Shown here one piece after another: positions 51,483 to 60,597 of a stretch of 64,000 nucleotides of DNA. The notes below the pieces were generated by a model, which saw nothing but the letters and a program-made list of their open reading frames with translations, ran no database searches and had not been told where the DNA came from. A program made the position numbers and the translations under genes. Positions within the stretch are counted from its first letter, which is position 1; each line of letters opens with the position of its first letter. The stretch comes from Thermodesulfovibrio yellowstonii (GTDB lineage Bacteria > Nitrospirota > Thermodesulfovibrionia > Thermodesulfovibrionales > Dissulfurispiraceae), in contig DYHD01000001.1 in the NCBI GenBank assembly GCA_020724365.1, forward strand, positions 1 through 64,000, written 5' to 3'.

Positions 51483-52540
51483 TGAGTGAGATTAGCAAGT
51501 TTTTCAATTATATGCTTCAAAATAAAGCGAGTGATTTGCACATAAGCGCTGGGGATAAAGCAAAAATAAGAAAATATGGTGATCTCGAAGATATTCAAGG
51601 ATGTCCAGTATTATCAAATGATTATGCAGAAACTATACTTTTTCCTATACTTAAGGACGAACAGAGAAATGCTTTTCTTGAAAAGAAGGAACTTGATTTT
51701 GGATATGAATTTTCTGATGTATCGAGATTCAGGGTAAATTATTTTTTTCAAAAAAGGGGGCTTGGAGCAGTCTTCAGGACGATACCGAGAGAAATACCTT
51801 CCTTTGAAGATCTGAACCTTCCTAAACAATTGCTTAAATTCAGTAATATGAGCAGAGGGCTTGTTCTTGTAACAGGACCTACTGGTAGCGGGAAATCAAC
51901 AACACTTGCTGCAATTATTGACTACATAAATAAAAATAGAAAAGACCATATTCTGACTATAGAAGACCCTATTGAATTTGTTCATCAAAGCAAAGGTTGT
52001 CTTATAAATCAAAGGGAAGTAGGCACACATACATCTTCTTTTGCCTCTGCTTTGAGGGCAGCATTAAGAGAAGACCCTGATGTTATTCTCGTTGGAGAGA
52101 TGAGAGACCTTGAAACCATTGAATTAGCAATCACTGCTGCCGAAACAGGACATATTGTATTTGGGACTCTTCATACAAGTTCTGCAGCTAAGACTGTTGA
52201 CCGCATTATTGATGCTTTTCCGTCAAATCAGCAGGCACAGATAAGGGTTATGCTCTCAGAATCTCTGAAAGGCGTTGTCTCTCAGCAACTTCTTAGGAGA
52301 AGCGATAAATCTGGCAGAATAGCTGCTTTGGAAATCTTATTTGTTAATACAGCAGTAGCTAACTTGATTAGAGAAGGAAAAACCTTTCAAATTCCATCAA
52401 TCATACAAACTGGTAAAGCTGAAGGCATGCAGCTTATGGATCAAGTAATTACAGAATATCTGATGCAGAAGATTATATCTGCTGAGGAGGCTTATTTAAA
52501 GGCAAACGATAAAAAGTCTTTTGAGAGATTTTTGAAATAG
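51482..52540 (+). CDS. pilT: Twitching-motility ATPase PilT
   Basis: PilT powers retraction of type IV pili. The 352 residues carry Walker A TGPTGSGKST (~131-140), Asp box LTIEDPIEFVHQ, Walker B DPDVILVGEMRD, His box AAETGHIVFGTLHTSSA, and the PilT-specific NLIREGKTFQIPS and GMQLMDQ. The start at 51482 is preferred over the adjacent ATG 51479 because AGGAG is 6 nt upstream of it. No other pilus genes are present in the window. Confidence 0.94.
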   Translation: MSEISKFFNYMLQNKASDLHISAGDKAKIRKYGDLEDIQGCPVLSNDYAETILFPILKDEQRNAFLEKKELDFGYEFSDVSRFRVNYFFQKRGLGAVFRTIPREIPSFEDLNLPKQLLKFSNMSRGLVLVTGPTGSGKSTTLAAIIDYINKNRKDHILTIEDPIEFVHQSKGCLINQREVGTHTSSFASALRAALREDPDVILVGEMRDLETIELAITAAETGHIVFGTLHTSSAAKTVDRIIDAFPSNQQAQIRVMLSESLKGVVSQQLLRRSDKSGRIAALEILFVNTAVANLIREGKTFQIPSIIQTGKAEGMQLMDQVITEYLMQKIISAEEAYLKANDKKSFERFLK

Positions 52541-52582
52541 AATCAGTGTTGGGTTAATATCTGCTCGTAAATGCTTGATTAT

Positions 52583-53635
52583 TTATGGTGACTTTACTGA
52601 ATAATGTCTAGGAAGAAAGAAACTGAAGATGCTGCCTTCACCAAAAACACTCTTTACCCATATCCTTCCTCCAAGAGTCTCAATTATTTTCTTAGCAATA
52701 GAAAGACCAAGCCCAGAGCCTTTATTATCTCTTGAGATACGATAGAAGGCATCAAAGATATAGACTTGCTTACTTTCTGGAATGCCAATCCCTGTGTCTT
52801 CAACTTCAATAAGCACCCCTTCTCCTGAGTCTTTAAGCCTTATTATAATTTTGCCAGATGGTTTATTATATTTCAGTGCATTGTCAAGAATGTTGGAGAG
52901 AGCCCTCTTTATCATTTTTTCATCGGTTGTTATGGTCCAACCTTGATCTTTATCATTTTCAAATAAAACAGAAATATTCTTTGCTCTTGCTTTAATTGAG
53001 ATAGGTTCAATTTGTTTTTTGATTAAATTACATAAATCAATTTCTTGAATTTCGGGTTTATATTCTTTGGCTTCAAATCTTGAAAATTCTAAAAAATCAG
53101 TTATAAGGGTCTCTACTGTTCGGAGTTCATCTAATATTATTTTTAAGCATTCATTTTGATTTTCTAATTTCCCCGATAAGATCCTCGACGCAAAACCGAT
53201 TGAAGTAGTAATAGAATTTTTCATATCATGAGCAAACATCGCTAAAATATGCTGTCTTTCCCTTTCGAACCTCTTGATTTCTGTCACATCACGGAATATC
53301 TCAACACCACCAATAAAATTTCCATCTGAATCATATAACGGTGCAACGCTGACTAATAATGTAATTATTTCGCCTGTTTTTTTAATAAATGTTTTTTCTT
53401 TAGCTGTTGCTGGTTCTTTCCGTAAAATAGCATGTTTGAATAAAGGACAAGGTTCCTCTCCGGGTGTTGGATGAAATACCTCATTATGGGGGCTACCGAT
53501 CACTTCTTCCTTTGAAAAACCTGTTATTAATTCGGCAGCTTGATTGAAATCAATAGTTACACCATTTTCATCAACAGTTGTAAAACCTATGGGCAGGTTG
53601 TTAATTATGGTCTCGTAGGTTTTTTGTTTAATCAT
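52583..53635 (-). CDS. PAS-domain sensor histidine kinase (soluble)
   Basis: The 350 residues begin with a PAS domain (~1-125; NLPIGFTTVDENGVTIDFN, GFSKEEVIG, PAC segment VAPLYDSDGNFIGGVEIF), followed by HisKA with FAHDMKNSITT (phospho-His ~138) and a HATPase_c domain with DNALKYN (N box), DTGIGIPE (G1) and GSGLGLSIAKK (G2). No membrane helices occur, so it senses an internal cue. No response regulator is adjacent (orphan). It is convergent with pilT. Confidence 0.9.
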   Translation of the reverse strand: MIKQKTYETIINNLPIGFTTVDENGVTIDFNQAAELITGFSKEEVIGSPHNEVFHPTPGEEPCPLFKHAILRKEPATAKEKTFIKKTGEIITLLVSVAPLYDSDGNFIGGVEIFRDVTEIKRFERERQHILAMFAHDMKNSITTSIGFASRILSGKLENQNECLKIILDELRTVETLITDFLEFSRFEAKEYKPEIQEIDLCNLIKKQIEPISIKARAKNISVLFENDKDQGWTITTDEKMIKRALSNILDNALKYNKPSGKIIIRLKDSGEGVLIEVEDTGIGIPESKQVYIFDAFYRISRDNKGSGLGLSIAKKIIETLGGRIWVKSVFGEGSIFSFFLPRHYSVKSP

Positions 53636-53744
53636 TATTTTAGGTTAGGTAAATGTCAAATTAATAAATAGTGTAATTTGTATATTTTAGCTACAAAACC
53701 TTTTAAAAGACAAGGATACCTCTCCTGAAAAATAGAGATATGAT

Positions 53745-53852
53745 TTGCAAGCCGTAGCAGGAGAGCCGTCTTGGTTGTCTTAAATGATTAAATCTTCTGG
53801 TAGGCAAGACGCCTGTCCTACTGGGTTTGTTATAAGAATCGCTCAATTTAGG
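53745..53852. repeat. Intergenic inverted-repeat remnant and 17-bp dispersed repeat
   Basis: 53754-53774 and 53799-53821 are imperfect inverted repeats (GTAG..CAGG..CGTCTTG against CAAGACGCCTGTCCTAC), the CAGGCGTCTTGCC-type intergenic repeat. GAATCGCTCAATTTAGG at 53836-53852 is identical to 49300-49316. No coding sequence is seen between 53636 and 53881. Confidence 0.45.
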
Positions 53853-53881
53853 TCCAAAAAAACTCCTCACTAATTTTAGAT

Positions 53882-55648
53882 TTATTGGGTCATCGCAAGA
53901 ATCTTTCTCTTTATTGACTCTAGTAGTGAGTTAAAATAAACCTCATCTATTAAGCCAACAGAGGATTCGGTCTCAAATATTCTTTTCGGGACCCTTAGAT
54001 TGTCAAATGAAAAACCCTCTCTCATTTTGAACCTGAATTTTTCAGTATAAATCCTTTCACCAATCTCTTTAATTTCATCATCAGATAAATCCATTCCTGC
54101 TATTTTAAGGGCTTCTTTAACAATCTCGGGCTTGTAGAGTTCTCTTGCAAAAAAACATATAACGAGACTTGATAAAATTTGTCTCCATTTTTCTTCGGCT
54201 AAAATAGCCTCAGCAATTTCATCGGGAGGTATATTTTTATTAAGCATAATTTTTTTATCAAGATAATATCCTGCATTGTCAAGATGGCTATGTCTTGCGC
54301 CTGCTAAGCAGCCTACATGAGCTGCTGGGCCGGTATGATAACCTGGCATCTCATTGCCCCCAAAGGAGAGGGCAAAGTCTTGTCCACCGTAAATCTTTGA
54401 GGCATATTCAATTCCTTTTGATAGGGCTTTAAAGAATTCGTTTGGCTGTTCAATTATCATTTTCACAGCTTCAATATAAGACGGATAATCTCCCCAATTA
54501 AGGGTTAGACCACCTGTCTCTTTTTCTGAAATAATTCCTTTTTCTTGAGCCTCTGTTGCCCATGCAAGCACAACCCCAGTACTTATACAGTCCAATCCGT
54601 AAGCTTCTATTCTGTCTATTATCTTTAAAATCTTTTGAACATCTGAACCGCCGAGCATTGACCCCACAGCATAAATAAGTTCATAATCATAGCCTATCAT
54701 AGTAGTTTTATAGAAAAAAGGCTCATCTTGGTATGGTTCTCTAAGAGAAGCAATGTGTATGCAGGCAACAGGACAGTGGGCACAGGCAAGTCGCTTTCCA
54801 AGATATCCTTCGGCAACCTTTTCTCCAGAAATAGCATGAGCTCCTTCAAAGTTGCTCGCTTTTAGATTTCTCGTTGGGAGACCATTTGAGGCATTTAGAG
54901 CGAGCACATTCATAGGGGTGCCAATTTCATGGTATTTCTTCATCAAGGGTGATTCTGTAGCATTTTTGAATATAGAATCATAAAGTTTTGAATAAGCTTG
55001 TCTATCTGATATAGGTAAAGAGCTTTTACCAGAGACCACAAGGGCTTTTAATTTTTTGCTTCCAAATACAGCCCCAAGTCCGAGCCTCCCAAAGTGGCGG
55101 TATGTCTCTGTTGTAACACAAGAAAAAGGTATCATCTTTTCTCCGGCGGGGCCTATCCTTATTATTGTTCTATGACCTGGTGACAACTCATGAGCCCTTA
55201 TTAGTCGCCCTGCTGTAATACTGCTTTTTATCCCCCACAAAGTTGATGCATCTCGGAAATATACCTTGTCACCATGAACGGCAATGTAACATGGTCTTGA
55301 ACTTGCACCTTTGATTACTATAGCTCCATAGCCTGCCATGCGGATTGATATAGCGCTTCTACCTCCTGCGTGGCTTTCTCCAAGGTTTCCTGTATGTGGT
55401 GATTTAAACATTGCGACGGTCTTGGAAGCGAGAGGGAATAACCCAGTTAAGTGACCTACAGCAAAGATAATCGGGTTCTGAGGGCTAAGAGGATCAGTGC
55501 CTTCAGGACATTCCTCTTTTAATAGTTGAATAGCAATGCCAGCACCGCCAATGTATTTGCGAAAAATATCATCCCTCTCTTCAGTGTAGGAATGTTTTTT
55601 TGATAGATCAATATATAGGACTTTGTTAATAAACTTCTGTTCTTTCAT
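53882..55648 (-). CDS. Tungsten/molybdenum aldehyde ferredoxin oxidoreductase family enzyme
   Basis: The 588-residue protein has the AOR N-domain (YIGGAGIAIQLLKEE; GHLTGLFPLASKTVAMFKSP; AGGRSAISIRMAGYGAIVI), the C-x2-C-x3-C motif ACAHCPVAC (~289-296), and a later HVGCLAGARHSHLD with the fourth cluster Cys and cofactor-contacting residues. AOR enzymes hold a bis-pyranopterin W or Mo and one [4Fe-4S] and oxidise aldehydes (or reduce acids) with ferredoxin. Start 55648 is preferred (GAGGTGG just upstream) over an ATG 30 nt earlier. It overlaps the polyferredoxin gene by 23 nt; the two probably form a complex. Confidence 0.93.
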   Translation of the reverse strand: MKEQKFINKVLYIDLSKKHSYTEERDDIFRKYIGGAGIAIQLLKEECPEGTDPLSPQNPIIFAVGHLTGLFPLASKTVAMFKSPHTGNLGESHAGGRSAISIRMAGYGAIVIKGASSRPCYIAVHGDKVYFRDASTLWGIKSSITAGRLIRAHELSPGHRTIIRIGPAGEKMIPFSCVTTETYRHFGRLGLGAVFGSKKLKALVVSGKSSLPISDRQAYSKLYDSIFKNATESPLMKKYHEIGTPMNVLALNASNGLPTRNLKASNFEGAHAISGEKVAEGYLGKRLACAHCPVACIHIASLREPYQDEPFFYKTTMIGYDYELIYAVGSMLGGSDVQKILKIIDRIEAYGLDCISTGVVLAWATEAQEKGIISEKETGGLTLNWGDYPSYIEAVKMIIEQPNEFFKALSKGIEYASKIYGGQDFALSFGGNEMPGYHTGPAAHVGCLAGARHSHLDNAGYYLDKKIMLNKNIPPDEIAEAILAEEKWRQILSSLVICFFARELYKPEIVKEALKIAGMDLSDDEIKEIGERIYTEKFRFKMREGFSFDNLRVPKRIFETESSVGLIDEVYFNSLLESIKRKILAMTQ

Positions 55649-56075
55649 TTTCCACCTCAATATGTTTTTTAAGTTCAATATCGGTTTTGTGGAGTTCTAT
55701 TACGCCGTATGCACAGTATTTGGCGCAATAGCCGCAGTAAAAGCATATCAGTGGTTTATTATTTTCCTCATCCCAAAAAACTGCATTAATTATGCAAGCC
55801 TTGACGCATGTGCCACAGCCTGTGCATTTTTCTTTTTTAAGGAGAACACCGCCGACCTTTTTTATGAACAGTGCATCTTCTGGACATGCCCTTGCACAAG
55901 GAGGGTCTTCGCAGGCAACACAGGTAAAAACCAAGAATCCCCTTTGCATCCCGCCAGCAGACTTGACACCGATACATGTTTTAGAAACCCCTGTATCCTT
56001 ATGAATCCTGCTACAAGCGAACATACAGCATTGGCAGCCTACGCATTTCTCTGCATCAACAACCTCTAATCTCAT
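55626..56075 (-). CDS. Polyferredoxin subunit with four [4Fe-4S] cluster motifs
   Basis: The 149 residues contain four cysteine groups: CVGCQCCMFAC (~11-21), CVACEDPPCARAC (~52-64), CTGCGTCVKAC (~84-94) and CFYCGYCAKYC (~111-121), the HycB/CooF-like dicluster-pair arrangement. It would accept electrons from the downstream aldehyde oxidoreductase and pass them on, as small electron-transfer subunits of AOR-type enzymes do. It overlaps that gene by 23 nt. Confidence 0.9.
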   Translation of the reverse strand: MRLEVVDAEKCVGCQCCMFACSRIHKDTGVSKTCIGVKSAGGMQRGFLVFTCVACEDPPCARACPEDALFIKKVGGVLLKKEKCTGCGTCVKACIINAVFWDEENNKPLICFYCGYCAKYCAYGVIELHKTDIELKKHIEVENERTEVY

Positions 56076-56094
56076 AGCTTCTCCTTATAAAAAC

Positions 56095-56403
56095 TTATTC
56101 ATCAATTATGCTTTTGCCTTTTTTGGTCATAAAATCAAAAAAAGCTGAAAGCAAGGACGCTAAGGCTCCTCCAAGAAGAGCGCTGATGATTACCATGAAG
56201 CCTATCACTAAAAATACACAGAAGATAACGATTAAATCAGTATTTTTATAGTTTGAATTAAATAAAAGATTTAAGTCTTTTGCAACGGCATCAGCCCACC
56301 CTCCATTGGTTATAGTTCCACCCATTATTAAATCCATACCTATTGCAATCACAAACCCTAAACCACCGCCCAGCAGGGCGCCTATCTTGAAGGGTTTGTT
56401 CAT
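56095..56403 (-). CDS. Small two-helix membrane protein of unknown function
   Basis: The 102 residues hold a glycine-zipper helix (IGALLGGGLGFVIAIGMDLIMGG), a short middle (~33-55), a second hydrophobic region (~57-90, VIFCVFLVIGFMVIISALLGGALASLLSAFF) and a Lys-rich tail. No family was recognised. Position between the regulator and the polyferredoxin, with no gap to the former, suggests it belongs to the same unit, perhaps as a membrane anchor of the oxidoreductase complex. Confidence 0.65.
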   Translation of the reverse strand: MNKPFKIGALLGGGLGFVIAIGMDLIMGGTITNGGWADAVAKDLNLLFNSNYKNTDLIVIFCVFLVIGFMVIISALLGGALASLLSAFFDFMTKKGKSIIDE

Positions 56404-57759
56404 TTAGTCTTCTATTTTGAATTTTTTGAGTTTTCTATAAAGTGTAGCAACATCAATTCCTAAAGCCTTTGCCGTTTCTTCCTTATTTTTATTATGAGTA
56501 AGATATATATTGAGAACAAGCTTTTTTTCATAATCGCTCATATAAATTTTAAGCGGAAAAGATTCTCTTGAGAGAATATCATTTTTTAATTTATCTGGCA
56601 AATCATTTATTGTTATAGTATCACTATTAGTTAAAATAACAGCCCTTTCTAAAACATTCTTGAGTTCTCTTATGTTTCCAGGCCAGGAATATTCTATCAA
56701 ACAATTAAGGGCTTCTCTATCTATTGATGAGATATTTTTTTTATGACTGGCTGATAGTTTATTAATAAAGTCCTTTGCTAATAACTCTATGTCGTCTCTT
56801 CTTTCCCTAAGAGGCGGCAGCCTTATCTCAATAACATTAAGTCTCCAGTAAAGGTCTTCTCTAAACTTGCCTTCTTTTATCTTGCTTTCTAAATCAGTAT
56901 TAGTTGCTGAAATAAATCTTATATCTATAATAGATGGTTTGGTATCCCCAAGCGGATAGACTTCACCTGTTTCCAGTACTTTTAATAATTTTGTCTGAAG
57001 ATTAATAGGCATATCACCTATCTCATCTAAAAAGAAGGTGCCATGATGCGATAATGATAACAGCCCCAGCTTATCAGATACTGCACCTGTGAATGCTCCC
57101 TTTTTATAGCCGAAAAGTTCAGACTCGAGAAGTCCTTCAGGGATAGCTGAGCAATTTATGCTGATGAAGGGCTTATCATAGCGAGGGCTGTTATAATGAA
57201 TAAGTTCTGCCATAAGTCCTTTGCCAGTTCCACTTTCTCCGAGGATTAAGACATTGCTCTTTGTAGGTGTGACTTTTTTAATAGTTTCCATGATATTCTG
57301 CATCGAGACAGAATTGGCTATAATATCTTTGAAAGAAATTCGTTGCTGACTGATTTGGTGTTTAAAAGCTAAATTTTCTACTAAAAGTTTCTTTCTTTCG
57401 ATATTTTTTCTTACGGTTAAGAGGATTTCTTCATTGTAGAAAGGTTTGATTATATAATCGTTTGCTCCACTTTTCATAGCCTCAACCGCTGACTCAATTG
57501 AACCGAAGGCAGTTATAATAATGACTGATGTATCAGGGCTGACCTCTTTGGTCTTTTTTAATACCTCTATTCCATCGCTTTTGCCCATCTTTAAATCAGT
57601 TATTACGATATCGAAATTATCTTTTCGGATTATTTCAATCGCATTCTCACCTGTATATGCACTTTTAACATCATAGCCCTGCCTTTTTAGAATAAACTCT
57701 AATGCCATGCATATATCTCGCTCATCATCTACAATTAGTATTTTTGGTTTAGATTGCAT
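56404..57759 (-). CDS. NtrC-family sigma-54-dependent response regulator
   Basis: A receiver domain (~5-120; phospho-acceptor Asp 55 in VITDLKM) is followed by an AAA+ domain with Walker A GESGTGKG (~174-181), GAFTGA (221-226), the loop that contacts sigma-54, and Walker B FFLDEIGD (~242-249). A C-terminal Fis-type HTH (~420-445, ETAKALGIDVATLYRKLK) binds enhancers. It should activate promoters with a -24/-12 box. It is overlapped by 11 nt by the histidine kinase gene, its likely partner. Confidence 0.94.
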   Translation of the reverse strand: MQSKPKILIVDDERDICMALEFILKRQGYDVKSAYTGENAIEIIRKDNFDIVITDLKMGKSDGIEVLKKTKEVSPDTSVIIITAFGSIESAVEAMKSGANDYIIKPFYNEEILLTVRKNIERKKLLVENLAFKHQISQQRISFKDIIANSVSMQNIMETIKKVTPTKSNVLILGESGTGKGLMAELIHYNSPRYDKPFISINCSAIPEGLLESELFGYKKGAFTGAVSDKLGLLSLSHHGTFFLDEIGDMPINLQTKLLKVLETGEVYPLGDTKPSIIDIRFISATNTDLESKIKEGKFREDLYWRLNVIEIRLPPLRERRDDIELLAKDFINKLSASHKKNISSIDREALNCLIEYSWPGNIRELKNVLERAVILTNSDTITINDLPDKLKNDILSRESFPLKIYMSDYEKKLVLNIYLTHNKNKEETAKALGIDVATLYRKLKKFKIED

Positions 57760-59770
57760 TTTTGTTTATTTGTTCAGTTATTGGTAAGGTTATCTTAAAT
57801 ACAGTGCCTTTGCGTACTTCACTATCAACAGTTAGCATCCCATTCATTTTTTTGATTATATTATAACTGACTGCAAGCCCTAAGCCTGTGCCCTTCTCTT
57901 TTGTAGTATAAAAGGGATCGAATATTTTCAATAGATTTTCTTTTGGTATGCCGATACCTGTATCTTCAAAATCAATGACGATATTATTATCTTTAATATA
58001 ACTCCTCACAAAAATCTTGCCTCCATCAGGCATTGCATCAATAGCATTTAAGATTAGATTGATAAAGACTTGTGAGAGTTGATTTGTATTTGTGATAATT
58101 TGTGGCAAGGAATTAGATAGTTCTTTTGTAATAACGATTTTTTTAGCTTGCTTATCGTATTGAATTAATTTAATTGTATTTTCTATCAGTTCATTTATAT
58201 CAGATAATTGCATTTCACCAAAAGGCATTTTTGTAAAATTTGATAATTGCTTTAGAGTCTCTGATATTCTTTCAATGTGAAAATAAATAGTCTCAAGACC
58301 CTCTTTTTTAAATTGATCATCTTCTATTTCTTTTAAAATTTGAACATAAGAGAAAATAGATGTCAAAGGATTACCTATTTCATGGGCAATGCCCGCAGCA
58401 AGCCTACCGATTGATGCTAGTTTTTCCGAGTTTGTTATCTGCTCTTCCATTTTTTTAATTTCTGTTATATCCTGTATAAGTCTTATATATCTATATATTT
58501 CGCCTTGCTCATTTTTAACGGGAGCTGTAATTATCTGGAGGAACTTCTCATTGCTCATTGACATTATTGTCGTCTCAAAATTGTCTTTAGTATAAGTACT
58601 TGAAATATCACAATCAACCCATAATTCTTCGCAATATTTCCCGATAACATCTATTTCAAACATTTCCTTTATCTTATCATTAGCCCATACAATCTTTCCT
58701 TGTTTATCTATAAGGATAATTCCACCGCCTATAGCATTTAGAATAGTTGTTAACTTTTCTCTTTCGCGAATCAAGGCGGAGGTTTTAATCTTGACATTTT
58801 CTTCTAAAGCATCAGCATATTTTTCCATGTTCTGTTGTTTTATCTCTAATTCTTTAGTTGCAAGCCTTTTTTTGTTAAAAATAAACAGTATCGCTGAAAA
58901 AATAACGGTTGCAGTGAGAATTGTCAGAATAAGATATGAATAAACCTTCATGCTTTTCTCGGTTATATGGATAACATTTGAATAGTTTGCCGATAAAAAA
59001 ACAGTCCATAATATATCATCTATTTGAACCTTAGAATATGCAAGCAATCTTTCATCATTAGGGTTAATAGCTTTACCTTGAAAACTCATTTTGTTTTCTA
59101 TTACATTTCTCTCAAAATCAAAACTTGCATGGCAATCAAAGCATCTGTTGTCTTTTGAATAAATATTTCTTCCTGCCATATCAGTCTGGGTTGGATGATA
59201 AAGCAGATCGCCCTGACCTGTGAGAATCCAAATATTGCCTTTTTTAGCAGCTTGAATATCGGTTAATACTTCTTTAGCTAAATCAATAGAGTTGAGAGAT
59301 AAGAAGATAAATTTTTTTGAATCAGAAAAAGGGGAGATGCAATAAATCATCTTAGGAGTCTCGATAAAAACTGAACTGCCAAAAGGGACAGATTTGGCTT
59401 TTTTTACTAAGAATTGCGCTTTCTCTGAAGAGACATCTATATCCCCATCTTGGAAGATTACAGACCCATTGTTTGTTAAAACCACCATATTAGTTCTTGT
59501 AAGACCAAAAAAAGCCTTTAGTTTTATTATCTCTTCATTACTAGTGCCATCCATTTTTGAAAGGATATATGAAAGTGATATTGTATCGTCTTTCATATGT
59601 TTAAGATATTCTTTAATTCTGTGCGATATCGACTGAGCTAATATAAGTTGTTGTGCATTGAAGTCCTCTGCTATTTGCATTTGCAAGGAGTGCTGGAAGA
59701 AGATATTAAGACTGATAAGGATTGAAGTTACTATTAAAAGCGGTATAATTATTAAAAGATAACCTTTCAT
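57749..59770 (-). CDS. Membrane histidine kinase with a CxxCH-bearing extracytoplasmic sensor domain
   Basis: The 673-residue protein has a membrane helix (~4-25), a ~250-residue extracytoplasmic dCache-like sensor (~26-275), a second helix (~278-299), a PAS domain (~340-435), HisKA with phospho-His 463 in AAGIAHEIGNPLTS, and a HATPase_c domain (DTGIGIPKEN, GTGLGLAVSYN). The sensor holds CFDCH (Cys 210, Cys 213, His 214), a haem c-binding motif facing outside, where cytochrome c maturation occurs. That makes it a candidate redox- or gas-sensing kinase. It heads the unit with the NtrC regulator, small membrane protein, polyferredoxin and aldehyde oxidoreductase. Confidence 0.88.
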   Translation of the reverse strand: MKGYLLIIIPLLIVTSILISLNIFFQHSLQMQIAEDFNAQQLILAQSISHRIKEYLKHMKDDTISLSYILSKMDGTSNEEIIKLKAFFGLTRTNMVVLTNNGSVIFQDGDIDVSSEKAQFLVKKAKSVPFGSSVFIETPKMIYCISPFSDSKKFIFLSLNSIDLAKEVLTDIQAAKKGNIWILTGQGDLLYHPTQTDMAGRNIYSKDNRCFDCHASFDFERNVIENKMSFQGKAINPNDERLLAYSKVQIDDILWTVFLSANYSNVIHITEKSMKVYSYLILTILTATVIFSAILFIFNKKRLATKELEIKQQNMEKYADALEENVKIKTSALIREREKLTTILNAIGGGIILIDKQGKIVWANDKIKEMFEIDVIGKYCEELWVDCDISSTYTKDNFETTIMSMSNEKFLQIITAPVKNEQGEIYRYIRLIQDITEIKKMEEQITNSEKLASIGRLAAGIAHEIGNPLTSIFSYVQILKEIEDDQFKKEGLETIYFHIERISETLKQLSNFTKMPFGEMQLSDINELIENTIKLIQYDKQAKKIVITKELSNSLPQIITNTNQLSQVFINLILNAIDAMPDGGKIFVRSYIKDNNIVIDFEDTGIGIPKENLLKIFDPFYTTKEKGTGLGLAVSYNIIKKMNGMLTVDSEVRKGTVFKITLPITEQINKNAI

Positions 59771-59940
59771 TACTTTATTTTAAAATAATGAATACCATTA
59801 ATTCAAAAGGTTGGCATTACCAGTGATAAATTACATGAGCAAAAAATGTCTGTGCAATTATGACATAATCCTTCCATTAAGCAATATGCAAATAGTTATT
59901 TTTGGCTAAATTACCGCTGGATTTAGTTATAATATAACTA

Positions 59941-59991
59941 ATGAGGCAGTTTTTGTTTATTACTAACTTTATTAAAGAAATATTAAAATAA
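59941..59991 (+). CDS. Candidate 16-codon leader ORF, leaderless
   Basis: ATG 59941 lies 7 nt after a perfect TATAAT (59928-59933) with no Shine-Dalgarno; the ORF encodes a 16-residue hydrophobic/basic peptide (MRQFLFITNFIKEILK) and stops (TAA 59989-59991) 1 nt before the next ATG, in a different frame. This arrangement would couple translation of the downstream gene, which has no Shine-Dalgarno of its own. Confidence 0.3.
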   Translation: MRQFLFITNFIKEILK

Positions 59992-59992
59992 T

Positions 59993-60550
59993 ATGCGGAT
60001 TATATCTAAATCACTAAGCAGTCTTGCAAAAAAGGCTCTCGTGAGAGTCAGTTACGAATATGGCGAAGGCTATGGACTGAAAGTCATGGGAGCATGGTTA
60101 ACCATTGAGAAAGATAACTCAGGAGAAGATGTTGCTATCTTTTATACATCTATTTTCGAGGATTATTTTGATCTTGATATGGTTGAAAAGTCATTAAAAT
60201 TTTATGTAGGTGAACTTGAAAAGCCTTTTTTTACCCCTCCTATTGAGGTTTTGAAGGATCCTGTAAAATCTTGGAAAATAAAACAAAGTGAGATTATAAG
60301 CTCATTGAAGGAAGATCTTATTTCACAGGGCAAGAATGAAGTAGATGCAACGATTGAGGCAATGTTTCTGGGCAGTGGATTTTTAGAGATTAATGAAGGA
60401 GATAGATATAAGTGCATGAATGCCCTTGGAGTAAAAAGCATCATTGAGATAGCTCTTAAAAAACACAATAGCTTAGAAATAAGGATAGAAAAAAGCAGTT
60501 TAGAGGATTTGGACAAACATATCTTAATCAGCATCTTGAAGACAGAATAA
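59993..60550 (+). CDS. Hypothetical protein, no family recognised
   Basis: The 185 residues are predicted mixed alpha/beta and soluble, without signal peptide or membrane helix. The N-terminal half is rich in Tyr and Gly turns (VSYEYGEGYGLKVMGAWLTI), the second half is helical (SWKIKQSEIISSLKEDLI) and acidic, with one Cys. A bidirectional terminator follows. Neither neighbour suggests a role. I see no catalytic motif. Confidence 0.7.
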   Translation: MRIISKSLSSLAKKALVRVSYEYGEGYGLKVMGAWLTIEKDNSGEDVAIFYTSIFEDYFDLDMVEKSLKFYVGELEKPFFTPPIEVLKDPVKSWKIKQSEIISSLKEDLISQGKNEVDATIEAMFLGSGFLEINEGDRYKCMNALGVKSIIEIALKKHNSLEIRIEKSSLEDLDKHILISILKTE

Positions 60551-60555
60551 AAAGC

Positions 60556-60588
60556 GAGGTCAGGTTCTTAATGAAAAAACCTAACCTC
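60556..60588. terminator. Bidirectional intrinsic terminator
   Basis: GAGGTCAGGTT (60556-60566) and AACCTAACCTC (60578-60588) pair at 10 of 11 positions. T-runs occur on both sides (TTTTA on plus; GCTTTTTATT on minus), so it ends both the 59993 gene and the rpmI operon. Confidence 0.8.
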
Positions 60589-60597
60589 AATTTTACA

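Noticed and set aside
55623-56069. 148-codon plus-strand frame, cysteine-rich
   Set aside because: It is the antisense shadow of the polyferredoxin gene; the real cluster motifs are on the minus strand.
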